Part shown: one piece after another, positions 1-6,358 of the stretch
Numbering within the stretch: the stretch's first letter is position 1
Layout of the letters: each line of letters starts with the position of its first letter
Assembly: GCA_003646045.1 (NCBI GenBank)
Contig: QNDV01000125.1
Span: 1 to 6,711 of the forward strand
From: a bacterium
GTDB lineage: Bacteria > Krumholzibacteriota > Krumholzibacteria > LZORAL124-64-63
Length of the DNA: 6,711 nucleotides
Direction: 5' to 3'
Notes under the pieces: generated by a model
What the model saw: the letters and a program-made list of their open reading frames with translations, nothing else
The model's database searches: none
What the model was told of the DNA's origin: nothing
Program-made: the position numbers and the translations under genes

Positions 1-309
1 CAGGCCGAGTACAATTACGAGCGCATCAAGGGGCGGGTCCACGTCCAGATCCGGCGCGAGACCAGGAACCTGGATTACGCCAGTGAGCTGGAAGAGTTGG
101 CCGAGCAGGCGCTGGCGTTCCGGCGCGAGTCGTTACGGATGTCGACAGAGGCCGGCGAGGCGGGACTGAAGACGACCACCGAGGTGACGGCCGCCCGCGC
201 CGAACTGGCCAAAGCCGAGGTCGACCTGCTCAAGGCCCGCCTGAACCGGAGGCTGGCTGTGATCAGGTTGCGGAAGGTGTGCGGTTATCCTGTGCGGGAC
301 GGTCATTAA
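1..309 (+). CDS. TolC-like outer membrane efflux protein, C-terminal fragment
   Basis: The reading frame is open from the first base of the window and ends at TAA 307-309, so this is the last 102 residues of a gene that begins upstream. The fragment is strongly helical and rich in Ala, Glu, Arg and Leu. Its final part (VTAARAELAKAEVDLLKAR, then a short helix ending at CGY) has the heptad-like pattern and Gly-Tyr ending typical of the last periplasmic helix of outer membrane efflux proteins (OEP/TolC family), which form trimeric channels for tripartite exporters. There is no transmembrane segment in the part seen, as expected for the coiled-coil barrel region. A TTG at 97 could be mistaken for a start, but the coding pattern continues upstream of it. 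The octaheme cytochrome gene follows after 21 bases, which suggests co-transcription. Family assignment rests on pattern only; another coiled-coil protein is possible. Confidence 0.65.
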   Translation, partial: QAEYNYERIKGRVHVQIRRETRNLDYASELEELAEQALAFRRESLRMSTEAGEAGLKTTTEVTAARAELAKAEVDLLKARLNRRLAVIRLRKVCGYPVRDGH

Positions 310-311
310 CC

Positions 312-327
312 GAGAAAGCAGGTTCTC
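312..327 (+). promoter_or_regulatory. Ribosome binding site in a small hairpin loop before the cytochrome gene
   Basis: GAGAA (312-316) and TTCTC (323-327) form a perfect 5-bp inverted repeat. The 6-base loop AGCAGG (317-322) is the only Shine-Dalgarno-like sequence before the ATG at 331, with 8 bases between. The hairpin would leave the site exposed in the loop. The stem is short, so it may be chance. Confidence 0.35.
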
Positions 328-330
328 CCC

Positions 331-2697
331 ATGTGGAGACGCGAAGTAGTCTGGTTCACCCTGGCTTGTGTCGTGGTGACCGGCGTCCTGCTCGTCGGCA
401 ACAACCACTGGGGCCGTCACGTCGAGCGTGCAACCACCGGCGGCCAGTCCACGGGCCCCGACTATTCCCACGTCCCGGCCACCTGGGTGGGGCGGGCCGC
501 CTGCGCCGAATGCCACGCCGCCGCCGACACCATGTGGACCGGCTCCGACCACGATCTGGCCATGCAGATCCCGGGTCCGGAAACCGTCACGGCGGATTTC
601 GATGGCGCGACCTTCACCCACTTCGGCGTTGCCTCCACCTTTACGCGCCGGGGCCACAAGTACCTGGTCCGCACCGACGGGCCCGACGGCGCACCCACGG
701 ATTTCGAGATTGCCTACGTCTTCGGCTACGAGCCCCTGGAGCAGTTCCTGATCCGTTTTCCCGACGGCCGTCTGCAGGCCCTGAACGTGTGCTGGGACTC
801 GACACCCGCCGACCAGGGCGGCCAGCGCTGGTTCCATCTCTACCCTGACCACGAAACACCTGCCCATGACCTGTTCCACTGGACGGGCATGCTGCAGAAC
901 TGGAACTACATGTGTGCCGAATGCCATTCCACCAACCTGCGTCGCAACTACAACGAACAGGATGACACCTACGACACCATCTGGTCGGAACTCAATGTCT
1001 CGTGTGAGGCCTGCCACGGCCCGGGCTCGCGCCACATCACCTGGGAAAGGGCCCAGGCCCGGGGATTGCGCCCCCGGGACGAATCCGGCTCCCGCGGCCT
1101 GGTGGTCAACCTGAAGTCGCCGGACAGGGGGATGTGGGCCTTCGAGCCCGACAAGAATACCGCCGTGCGAACCGAACCTCTGGCCTCGCGGGTGGAGATC
1201 GAATCCTGCGCCCGGTGCCATGCCCGGCGTGCCCCGATTACGTTGGACTACGACTACGGCCGCCCCTTCCTCGACCACTACCGGCTGATCCTGCTGGACG
1301 AGAACCTCTACGCCGCCGACGGCCAGAACCAGGACGAAGTCTACGTCTACGGCTCATTCCTGCAGTCGAAGATGTATGCGGCGGGCGTGACCTGCAGTGA
1401 CTGCCACGACTATCATTCGACGGGCACCCTCGGTCAGGGCAACGGGGTCTGTTCCAAGTGTCATCGCGCAGAGGTCTACGACACCCCCAAACACCATTTC
1501 CATCAATTGGGCAAGGGCGGCGACGGTTGTTCGGACTGTCACCAGCAGGCCCGCAAGGTGATGGTGGTGGATCCGCGCCGGGACCACAGCTTCCGCATTC
1601 CCCGGCCCGACCTGAGCCTGGAACTGGGCACTCCCAATGCCTGCAGCGACTGCCATACCGACAAGACCGTACAATGGTCCCAGGACACCATCGTCAAATG
1701 GTACGGCGAGGACCGGCAGCAGGGCCCCCATTTTGCCGTGGCACTGCATGCCGGTCGGACAGGGGCCCCGGGAGCCCTGGACCGTTTGCGCTTCCTGATA
1801 GGCGCGCCTGACCAGCCTGGAATAGCCAAGGCCACGGCACTGTCCCTGGTGCCGCGTTTCGCGGCGGCCTCCGAAGTGCCGGAGGCGATACGGGCCCTGG
1901 GCCACGACGATCCGCTGGTGCGCGGTGCGGCCGTAAGGGCCATGGCCTCCTCCCCCGCCGAGCGGCAGTTGACCCTGGTGCTGCCCCTGCTCCAGGACGA
2001 CGTGCGGGATGTGCGTGTGGCCGCGGCCGGCATGGTGGCCACACTCCCGGCCTCCCTGGCCGACCCGACGGCGGATCCGGCAGTGGCGCGCGCCCACGAC
2101 ATCTGGCGTGACTACCTGATGTCCAATCGCGACCGGCCGGAATCCCAACTCGGCCTGGCCGACCTGCACGCCCACCAGGGCGAGAACAGCGCTGCCGAAG
2201 AACGTTTTCGCAGGGCCCTGGTCATCGAACCGCGCTACTCACCGGCCTACGTGAATTTTGCAGATTTCCTGCGCCGGACCCAACGCCCCCAGGCCGCCAT
2301 CGATGTGCTGCGCGAAGGCGTCATGACGGCCACCGACCCGGCGGACATCCACCATAGCCTGGGCCTCCTGCTGGTCTCCCAGGGAGATATGGACGGAGCC
2401 CTGGCCGAATTGGGGAAAGCTGTTTCCCAGCGCCCGGAGGATGCCCGTTTCTCCTATGTCTACGCCGTGGCTCTTCACGATGCAGGGCAGGTGGAATCAA
2501 GCCTGCAGGTCCTTGGAGACCTGTTGACGAAGCGACCATGGGACCGGGACTGCCTGCAGACCCTTGTACTGTACGCCCTGGAGAACGATCGCCCCGAGCT
2601 GGCAATCGATCCCGCGGAGCGCCTCGTGAAACTGAACCCCGGCAATGCACAGTTACAGTCTCTGCTGGCGCGAGCCCGGGCTGGTGCGCAGGAATAG
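331..2697 (+). CDS. Octaheme c-type cytochrome with HEAT-like and TPR repeats
   Basis: A 788-residue protein. The N-terminus (MWRREVVW, then a hydrophobic stretch to about residue 23) is a signal anchor or signal peptide with no clear AxA cleavage site, so the protein is probably exported and may stay membrane-tethered. Eight CXXCH heme c motifs start at residues 58, 195, 225, 293, 355, 374, 400 and 438. His74, His235, the HHFH stretch at 388-391 and His419 are candidate distal ligands. The stretch FHWTGMLQNWNYMCAECHST and the segment DPRRDHSFRIPRPD match what I recall of multiheme cytochromes of the c554/doubled-CXXCH type found with TPRs in environmental bacteria. Residues about 482-575 form HEAT-like helical repeats (DDPLVRGAAVRAMAS is one unit) and about 599-785 form TPRs. 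The heme half would carry electrons or catalyse a redox reaction in the periplasm, and the repeats probably bind a partner. Substrate is unknown. Cys154 and Cys741 lie outside the heme motifs. ATG 331 is the only start that puts the hydrophobic segment at the N-terminus. Confidence 0.9.
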   Translation: MWRREVVWFTLACVVVTGVLLVGNNHWGRHVERATTGGQSTGPDYSHVPATWVGRAACAECHAAADTMWTGSDHDLAMQIPGPETVTADFDGATFTHFGVASTFTRRGHKYLVRTDGPDGAPTDFEIAYVFGYEPLEQFLIRFPDGRLQALNVCWDSTPADQGGQRWFHLYPDHETPAHDLFHWTGMLQNWNYMCAECHSTNLRRNYNEQDDTYDTIWSELNVSCEACHGPGSRHITWERAQARGLRPRDESGSRGLVVNLKSPDRGMWAFEPDKNTAVRTEPLASRVEIESCARCHARRAPITLDYDYGRPFLDHYRLILLDENLYAADGQNQDEVYVYGSFLQSKMYAAGVTCSDCHDYHSTGTLGQGNGVCSKCHRAEVYDTPKHHFHQLGKGGDGCSDCHQQARKVMVVDPRRDHSFRIPRPDLSLELGTPNACSDCHTDKTVQWSQDTIVKWYGEDRQQGPHFAVALHAGRTGAPGALDRLRFLIGAPDQPGIAKATALSLVPRFAAASEVPEAIRALGHDDPLVRGAAVRAMASSPAERQLTLVLPLLQDDVRDVRVAAAGMVATLPASLADPTADPAVARAHDIWRDYLMSNRDRPESQLGLADLHAHQGENSAAEERFRRALVIEPRYSPAYVNFADFLRRTQRPQAAIDVLREGVMTATDPADIHHSLGLLLVSQGDMDGALAELGKAVSQRPEDARFSYVYAVALHDAGQVESSLQVLGDLLTKRPWDRDCLQTLVLYALENDRPELAIDPAERLVKLNPGNAQLQSLLARARAGAQE

Positions 2698-2733
2698 AAT
2701 CTGGCGGAATCGCCCGAATGACTGGATATTTTC

Positions 2734-2765
2734 CCTTCGTAACCAATTCGACTCCCAGCGAAGGA
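2734..2765 (+). promoter_or_regulatory. Ribosome binding site of the FmdE-like gene, within a possible hairpin
   Basis: AAGGA (2761-2765) lies 5 bases before the ATG at 2771 and is a good Shine-Dalgarno sequence; it decides that start. CGAAGG (2759-2764) is the exact reverse complement of CCTTCG (2734-2739), giving a 6-bp stem with a 19-base loop, extendable by one G-T pair. Pairing would hide the ribosome binding site. The site itself is well supported; the hairpin is weak and its regulatory use is inference. Confidence 0.55.
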
Positions 2766-2770
2766 CGAAC

Positions 2771-3367
2771 ATGAACTACCCCGAATTCTTCGACACCATC
2801 GATCCCATCGTATTGCAGGACGGTCTGTCCGATCTGCTGGGCACCTTCGACGGGGGCCTCGTGGAGTACCACTACGTCGACGTCGTCAAGAGTGCCGGGC
2901 ACAGTTGCCCCACGGTGGCAGGCGCCTACCTCATGACCCGCGAGGGTTTGAAAGCGCTCTATGGAAACGAAACGCCGACGCGGGGCGGGATCTTCGTGTC
3001 CTTCGCCGAGAACAGCACAGAAGGCGTGGCCGGTGTCATCGCCAACGTCGTGACCCAGATCACGGGCGCCACCGAAACCATGGGTTTCAAGGGCATCGGC
3101 GGCAGGTTCGTGCGTCACGGCCTGATGGAATTCGAGGCGGATATCCAGGCGAGCGTACGGTTCAAGCGGCTCGACACGGGACAGACCGTGGAGGTTGTCT
3201 ATGACCCGAGCGGAGTCCCCGGTGATCCACGCCAGCAGGAGCTCATGCAGAAGATCATGCAGGGCGTTGCCTCACCGGAGGACAAGCAGGACTTCGGCAA
3301 GTTGTGGCAGCAGCGGGTCCGGAGGATCTTCGATCAGGTGGATAGTGTGATATCCATCAAATCCTGA
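2771..3367 (+). CDS. FmdE-like protein, single domain
   Basis: A 198-residue protein with no signal peptide or membrane segment, so probably cytoplasmic. It contains VVKSAGHSCPTVAGAYLM, in which GHSCP (43-47) matches the conserved G-H-x-C-P motif of the FmdE family, named after subunit E of molybdenum formylmethanofuran dehydrogenase. The later GFKGIGGRF segment also fits bacterial FmdE-like proteins. Cys46 is the only cysteine, so the C-terminal zinc finger seen in some archaeal FmdE proteins is absent; His44 and Cys46 are the likely metal- or substrate-binding residues. The C-terminal third is charged and helical. The frame is open further upstream to 2645, overlapping the cytochrome gene, but the AAGGA site and the protein's own character begin at 2771. 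It follows the cytochrome by 73 bases on the same strand. No bacterial function is established to my knowledge, and nothing here suggests methanofuran chemistry. Confidence 0.75.
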   Translation: MNYPEFFDTIDPIVLQDGLSDLLGTFDGGLVEYHYVDVVKSAGHSCPTVAGAYLMTREGLKALYGNETPTRGGIFVSFAENSTEGVAGVIANVVTQITGATETMGFKGIGGRFVRHGLMEFEADIQASVRFKRLDTGQTVEVVYDPSGVPGDPRQQELMQKIMQGVASPEDKQDFGKLWQQRVRRIFDQVDSVISIKS

Positions 3368-3371
3368 CGAG

Positions 3372-3393
3372 GACCGACCGGTGCCCCGGGGTC
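3372..3393. terminator. Hairpin between convergent genes, possible bidirectional terminator
   Basis: The 26-base gap between the convergent FmdE-like and hydrolase genes holds GACC (3372-3375), a two-base bulge, CCGG (3378-3381), a TGCC loop, CCGG (3386-3389) and GGTC (3390-3393), which together fold into an all-GC-type stem. It ends directly next to the hydrolase stop codon. There is no U tract on either strand, so it is not a canonical intrinsic terminator. Confidence 0.3.
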
Positions 3394-5613
3394 TCAGTCC
3401 CCATGCGGCTCCAGGTCCGGCAACTCCTCCCCATCACGCACATACCGATCCAGCCAACGCCGGATCTGCCCGTAGGCCTCGATCCGGTGCTCGCTCAGCC
3501 CGTGGTCGGCACCCTCGTACATGACCAGCCGGAAGGGCCGACGCAGATCGTACAGCGCCCTGCCCATGCTCATGGACTGCCCGGGGTCGACACGCCAGTC
3601 CGCCGTACCATGCAGCAGCAGGATGGGTGAGGTCGCGCAGAGTCGTTCCGGCCAAGCCAGTGCCGATCGTGCCGCCAAAGCCTCTTCCTTGACCTGGTGG
3701 TAGTCGGGGATCAACTCGGCGTAGACGTAGGTCTCCATGTCGGGGCGATCGGCGATGACTGTCCGGCTGTCCGCGACCCCGGCGCCGATGACCGCGGCCT
3801 TGAACCTGTCCGTCTGCGCCAGGGCCAGATAGGTCATCATGCCGCCGCGGCTGAAGCCCACCACGCCGATACGCGCGGCGTCGGCCTCGTCGTTGAGTGA
3901 TTCCAGCAGGGGAATGAGATTCAACACGTCGGCCACGTCGGCCCCGCCGAATTCCTCCTGCCCCTCACCCCCGGCGTTACCGCGGTACTGGCTGGCCACC
4001 ACCACATAGCCCCAGCTCGCGAAACGGGCCAGACGGTACGCCACCCGCAGGGGAGAATTGGCCCCGAACTCGCGATTACCACCGCGATTGTAGACGACGC
4101 AGGGGTGCGGACCGGGCGCGCGGGGCACGATGAGATGCCCCTCCACCCGCAACCCGTCGCTGACGTAGGTGATTTCGTCCATGGTCACATCGGCGAGATA
4201 GGCCATCTCTGGACGCGGCGCACCTGCGGCGACGAGCAGCTCTTCCGGGATGGGCATGGGCTCACGGCGCAGCAGTTGGCCGTCGGCCAGCACCGGCAGC
4301 ACCAGCAGGTCCTTCCTTTCATGGACGATACCCGCCCGCACGACCTGCCTTACTTCACCCAGATGCTTGATGTCAGTGCGCGGATCCGCACCGAGCACCA
4401 CGAGGTCGGCCCGCTTACCCGGTGCGATGGAGCCGATGGCGTCCCAGCCGAAAACCGCCGCCGGATTACTCGTGGCGGCGGCCAGGGCCTGGCGCGGACT
4501 GTGACCCACCTCCACCAGCGCCTCGAGTTCGTGATGCAACGAGATACCAGGCATGGTGCCCCACACGTCGGTGCCGCTACCGGCCAGGTAGCGGCAGCCC
4601 GCGGCAAAGTATCCCCTGTCGAGAGCCATCTCGGCGCGGGCGATGGTGCGATAGGCGTCGGCCTTCTGCGGAGGATAGGCATGCTCACCGGTGGCTTGAT
4701 CAGCCGGCCAATGGATGTCACGGGGATCGATGAGTGCCGCCGCCGGACCGTCCCAGGGGTTGGCATGGCCGGGCCGATCCAGGTAACCCAGACTGAGGGT
4801 CGGGATGAGCGCCGCACCTCCGGCAGCCAGGGCGGAGCCGTACCGCCGGACAGCCTCGGAGTCGGCGGCCAGATCGGGCAACATCTGATAGTAGGTCCAC
4901 TTGGCACTGCCCAGATCATCACTGAACGGCTCGGCGTCGATCCCGGCGCGCAATTCGTCCGGCGCCAGGCCCAGGGAGTAGCGCGTAGTATGTACGAAGG
5001 CGTCCACACCCATGGCTGCCGCGTCAACATAGGGCGTGCGGGCCAGTTCACCGATCAGGGGCATGCCCAACTCGTGGGATCGCTGCACGATCGCCGGCAT
5101 CTGATCCGGGTCGATACGGTACATGGCCAGCAGCACATCAGCGCCGACGGCGTGCTGTGCCTCGACGTCCGCCAGAAGTTCGTCCAGCGAGGCGGCCTCG
5201 TAACCGACCTCGCCCAGTCGGCGAATATCGGGGGCGGGGTCGGCATCGAGATCCAACGGTCCGCGGCGCGTACTCTCCACCCCCAGGATCGTCGTCACGC
5301 CCATGGCCAGATAGGCGTTGGCATGAGCCTGGTGGTTCAGGGCGGCAAAACAGTCGATCAGACCGGGGATGATATAACCGCCCTGGGCATCCAGGATGTG
5401 CACGTTCCCGGGAATAGTGACCTCCGATGCCGGACCCACCGCCACGATGCGGTCGCCCGCGATGAGAACGACGGCATCCGGGATATCGGCGGTACCCCGA
5501 CCGGCATCGCTCACATCGATGACCGTGGCGTGGCGAATGGCCAGGGTGGCTGGCTGGGCCCAGGCAGTGGTTGTCAGCAGGAAAAGGACCGTGGCCATGA
5601 CGAATTTTCTCAA
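3394..5613 (-). CDS. Secreted amidohydrolase-like / S9-type alpha/beta hydrolase fusion
   Basis: A 739-residue protein. Residues 1-19 are a classic signal peptide (MRKFVMATVLFLLTTTAWA, predicted cleavage after AWA), so it acts in the periplasm or outside. Residues about 20-430 resemble amidohydrolases of the imidazolonepropionase/prolidase type: a beta-sandwich start (AGDRIVAVGPASEV), the IPGLID turn, SGTD with Asp349 and a closing GKRADLVVLGADP segment. However, the HxH after GLID is replaced (Phe89, Ala91), and the barrel His usually seen near residue 188 is Gly-Glu; His208 and Asp349 remain. Residues about 475-735 are an S9 prolyl-oligopeptidase-like hydrolase with the nucleophile elbow GFSRGG (Ser588), HGTADWRVD (Asp672 likely) and GADHG (His704), so the triad looks complete. 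TTG at 5613 is chosen because AGGAG lies 6 bases upstream and it gives a complete signal peptide; the in-frame ATG at 5598 would shorten it and sit 21 bases from that site. The gene is transcribed towards the FmdE-like gene and appears to be a single-gene unit. The substrate, probably a peptide or ester, cannot be told. Confidence 0.85.
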   Translation of the reverse strand: MRKFVMATVLFLLTTTAWAQPATLAIRHATVIDVSDAGRGTADIPDAVVLIAGDRIVAVGPASEVTIPGNVHILDAQGGYIIPGLIDCFAALNHQAHANAYLAMGVTTILGVESTRRGPLDLDADPAPDIRRLGEVGYEAASLDELLADVEAQHAVGADVLLAMYRIDPDQMPAIVQRSHELGMPLIGELARTPYVDAAAMGVDAFVHTTRYSLGLAPDELRAGIDAEPFSDDLGSAKWTYYQMLPDLAADSEAVRRYGSALAAGGAALIPTLSLGYLDRPGHANPWDGPAAALIDPRDIHWPADQATGEHAYPPQKADAYRTIARAEMALDRGYFAAGCRYLAGSGTDVWGTMPGISLHHELEALVEVGHSPRQALAAATSNPAAVFGWDAIGSIAPGKRADLVVLGADPRTDIKHLGEVRQVVRAGIVHERKDLLVLPVLADGQLLRREPMPIPEELLVAAGAPRPEMAYLADVTMDEITYVSDGLRVEGHLIVPRAPGPHPCVVYNRGGNREFGANSPLRVAYRLARFASWGYVVVASQYRGNAGGEGQEEFGGADVADVLNLIPLLESLNDEADAARIGVVGFSRGGMMTYLALAQTDRFKAAVIGAGVADSRTVIADRPDMETYVYAELIPDYHQVKEEALAARSALAWPERLCATSPILLLHGTADWRVDPGQSMSMGRALYDLRRPFRLVMYEGADHGLSEHRIEAYGQIRRWLDRYVRDGEELPDLEPHGD

Positions 5614-5619
5614 GGGGGG

Positions 5620-5624
5620 CTCCT
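5620..5624 (-). promoter_or_regulatory. Ribosome binding site of the fusion hydrolase
   Basis: AGGAG on the minus strand, 6 bases before the TTG at 5613. It is the only good Shine-Dalgarno sequence in the leader and is the reason TTG is preferred to the ATG at 5598. The longer open frame starting with ATG at 5685 would place this site inside the coding region, and its extra residues show no signal-peptide character. Confidence 0.65.
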
Positions 5625-5637
5625 GTCGGGGAGAGGT

Positions 5638-5666
5638 GATATAAGCAGCACAATACGCCCCCCCCC
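5638..5666 (-). promoter_or_regulatory. Possible hydrolase promoter with a G9 tract in the -35 position
   Basis: On the minus strand TATATC (5643 down to 5638) matches four of six bases of the -10 consensus and would give a leader of about 18 bases carrying the AGGAG site. The expected -35 position, 17 bases further upstream, falls in an unbroken run of nine G (5666 down to 5658), so no -35 consensus is present. Either the promoter depends on an activator or the real promoter lies elsewhere. Confidence 0.25.
5658..5666. repeat. Homopolymer run C9 (G9 on the minus strand)
   Basis: Nine consecutive C on the plus strand, preceded by G and followed by A. It is the longest homopolymer I noticed in the window and lies 45 bases upstream of the hydrolase start codon. 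Runs of this length are prone to slippage and also to sequencing error. Confidence 0.9.
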
Positions 5667-5687
5667 AGTTCCCGGCGACCCCCAAGT

Positions 5688-5878
5688 TGTGACTTCGCCG
5701 TCGACAGCTTCTTCGATATCAACTTCACCCTCGAGTTCGAGGGCTGTCCCGGCAGCATCCTCGACAGCATGGCCGCGGTCGCGATACCAGGGGCCGACGC
5801 GTCGCCTCGGGTGTATACTTCTTCCGGCTGGTCACCCGCCAAGGGTCACTGGTGCGCAGGATGGTAGTTCTTAAATGA
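5688..5878 (+). pseudogene. Remnant of a secreted protein with FlgD/T9SS-like C-terminal tail
   Basis: The gap between the divergent hydrolase and yaiI genes contains two protein-like stretches in different frames. The second, ending at TGA 5876-5878, reads RDTRGRRVASGVYFFRLV and finishes RRMVVLK. This is very close to the end of FlgD Ig-like / type IX secretion-type sorting domains, which typically run GRxVASGVYFYRL and end KMVLLK or KMVLLR. The first stretch, from about 5688 to 5766 in the frame one base back, reads CDFAVDSFFDINFTLEFEGC followed by PGSILDSMA and looks like part of an extracellular beta-rich domain. No start codon with a ribosome binding site leads into either, and the frame changes between them, so this is best read as a gene broken by internal deletion or frameshift, with its true C-terminus preserved. 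Recognition is by motif memory only. An alternative is an intact gene misread because of sequencing error, but there is too little room for one. Confidence 0.5.
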
Positions 5879-5905
5879 CCTGAACGGGACGCGGGCGAGG
5901 AGGCC

Positions 5906-6358
5906 ATGATCCACATCTATGTCGATGCCGACGCCTGCCCGGTGAAGGACGAGGTTTACCGGGTCGCCGAGCGCTATGGCCTGCCGGTGACCCTGGTGGC
6001 CAACAGCTACATGCGCATACCCGGCAGCGACCGGGTCAAGCTCGTGGTGGTGGACAAGGGACTCGACGAGGCGGACGACTGGATCGTGGAGCAGGCGGGG
6101 CCGGACGACATCGTCATCACCGGTGACATCCCCCTGGCCGCGCGCTGTCTGGACGAGGGCGCACTGGTACTGGGCCACAAGGGCCGTCCGTTCACGAAGG
6201 AGAACGTGGGAGATTCCCTGGCCACGCGGCAACTGCTGAAACAACTGCGTGACCAGGATGTGATGATGGGCGGGCCGCCGCCGTTCGCCAAGAAGGACCG
6301 GTCGCTTTTCCTGCAGCAGCTCGACCAGATGGTCAACGCCATTCGGCGGGGAGACTAG
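5906..6358 (+). CDS. yaiI: UPF0178 family protein YaiI (YqxD-like)
   Basis: A 150-residue protein, close to the usual length of the family (E. coli YaiI is about 150). The N-terminal signature YVDADACPVKDEV (residues 5-17, with Asp7, Asp9 and Cys11), the DKGLDEADDWI segment (50-60), TGDIPLA (72-78) and the C-terminal pattern MGGPPPF followed by DRSLFLQQLDQM are all hallmarks of UPF0178/DUF188. The fold is related to PIN/NYN nuclease domains and the clustered acidic residues (Asp7, Asp9, Asp50, Asp54, Asp74) could bind metal, so an RNA-processing role is often suspected, but I know of no demonstrated function. It is cytoplasmic. A purine-rich GAGGAGG (5897-5903) lies unusually close to the ATG; its GAGG (5897-5900) gives a more normal 5-base spacing. 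The start is supported because family members begin just before the VDADACP motif. It sits between two gene remnants and is the only intact gene in the last 1.1 kb. Confidence 0.92.
   Translation: MIHIYVDADACPVKDEVYRVAERYGLPVTLVANSYMRIPGSDRVKLVVVDKGLDEADDWIVEQAGPDDIVITGDIPLAARCLDEGALVLGHKGRPFTKENVGDSLATRQLLKQLRDQDVMMGGPPPFAKKDRSLFLQQLDQMVNAIRRGD

Noticed and set aside
133..1278. A 381-codon minus-strand open frame opposite the efflux and cytochrome genes
   Set aside because: The translation is low-complexity and rich in Gly, Val and Arg without motifs; the plus strand carries CXXCH motifs throughout this region.
2645..2770. Upstream in-frame extension of the FmdE-like gene (42 extra residues)
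   Set aside because: It overlaps the end of the cytochrome gene, has no FmdE character, and AAGGA sits directly before the ATG at 2771.
5814..5819. TATACT as a -10 element for yaiI
   Set aside because: No -35 sequence is found 16-18 bases upstream, and the bases are explained as codons of the VASGVYFF tail remnant.
4105..5874. A 589-codon open frame on the plus strand opposite the hydrolase gene
   Set aside because: It is an antisense shadow of a GC-rich gene. Its translation has no recognisable domain or motif, while the minus strand has a signal peptide and catalytic motifs in the correct order.
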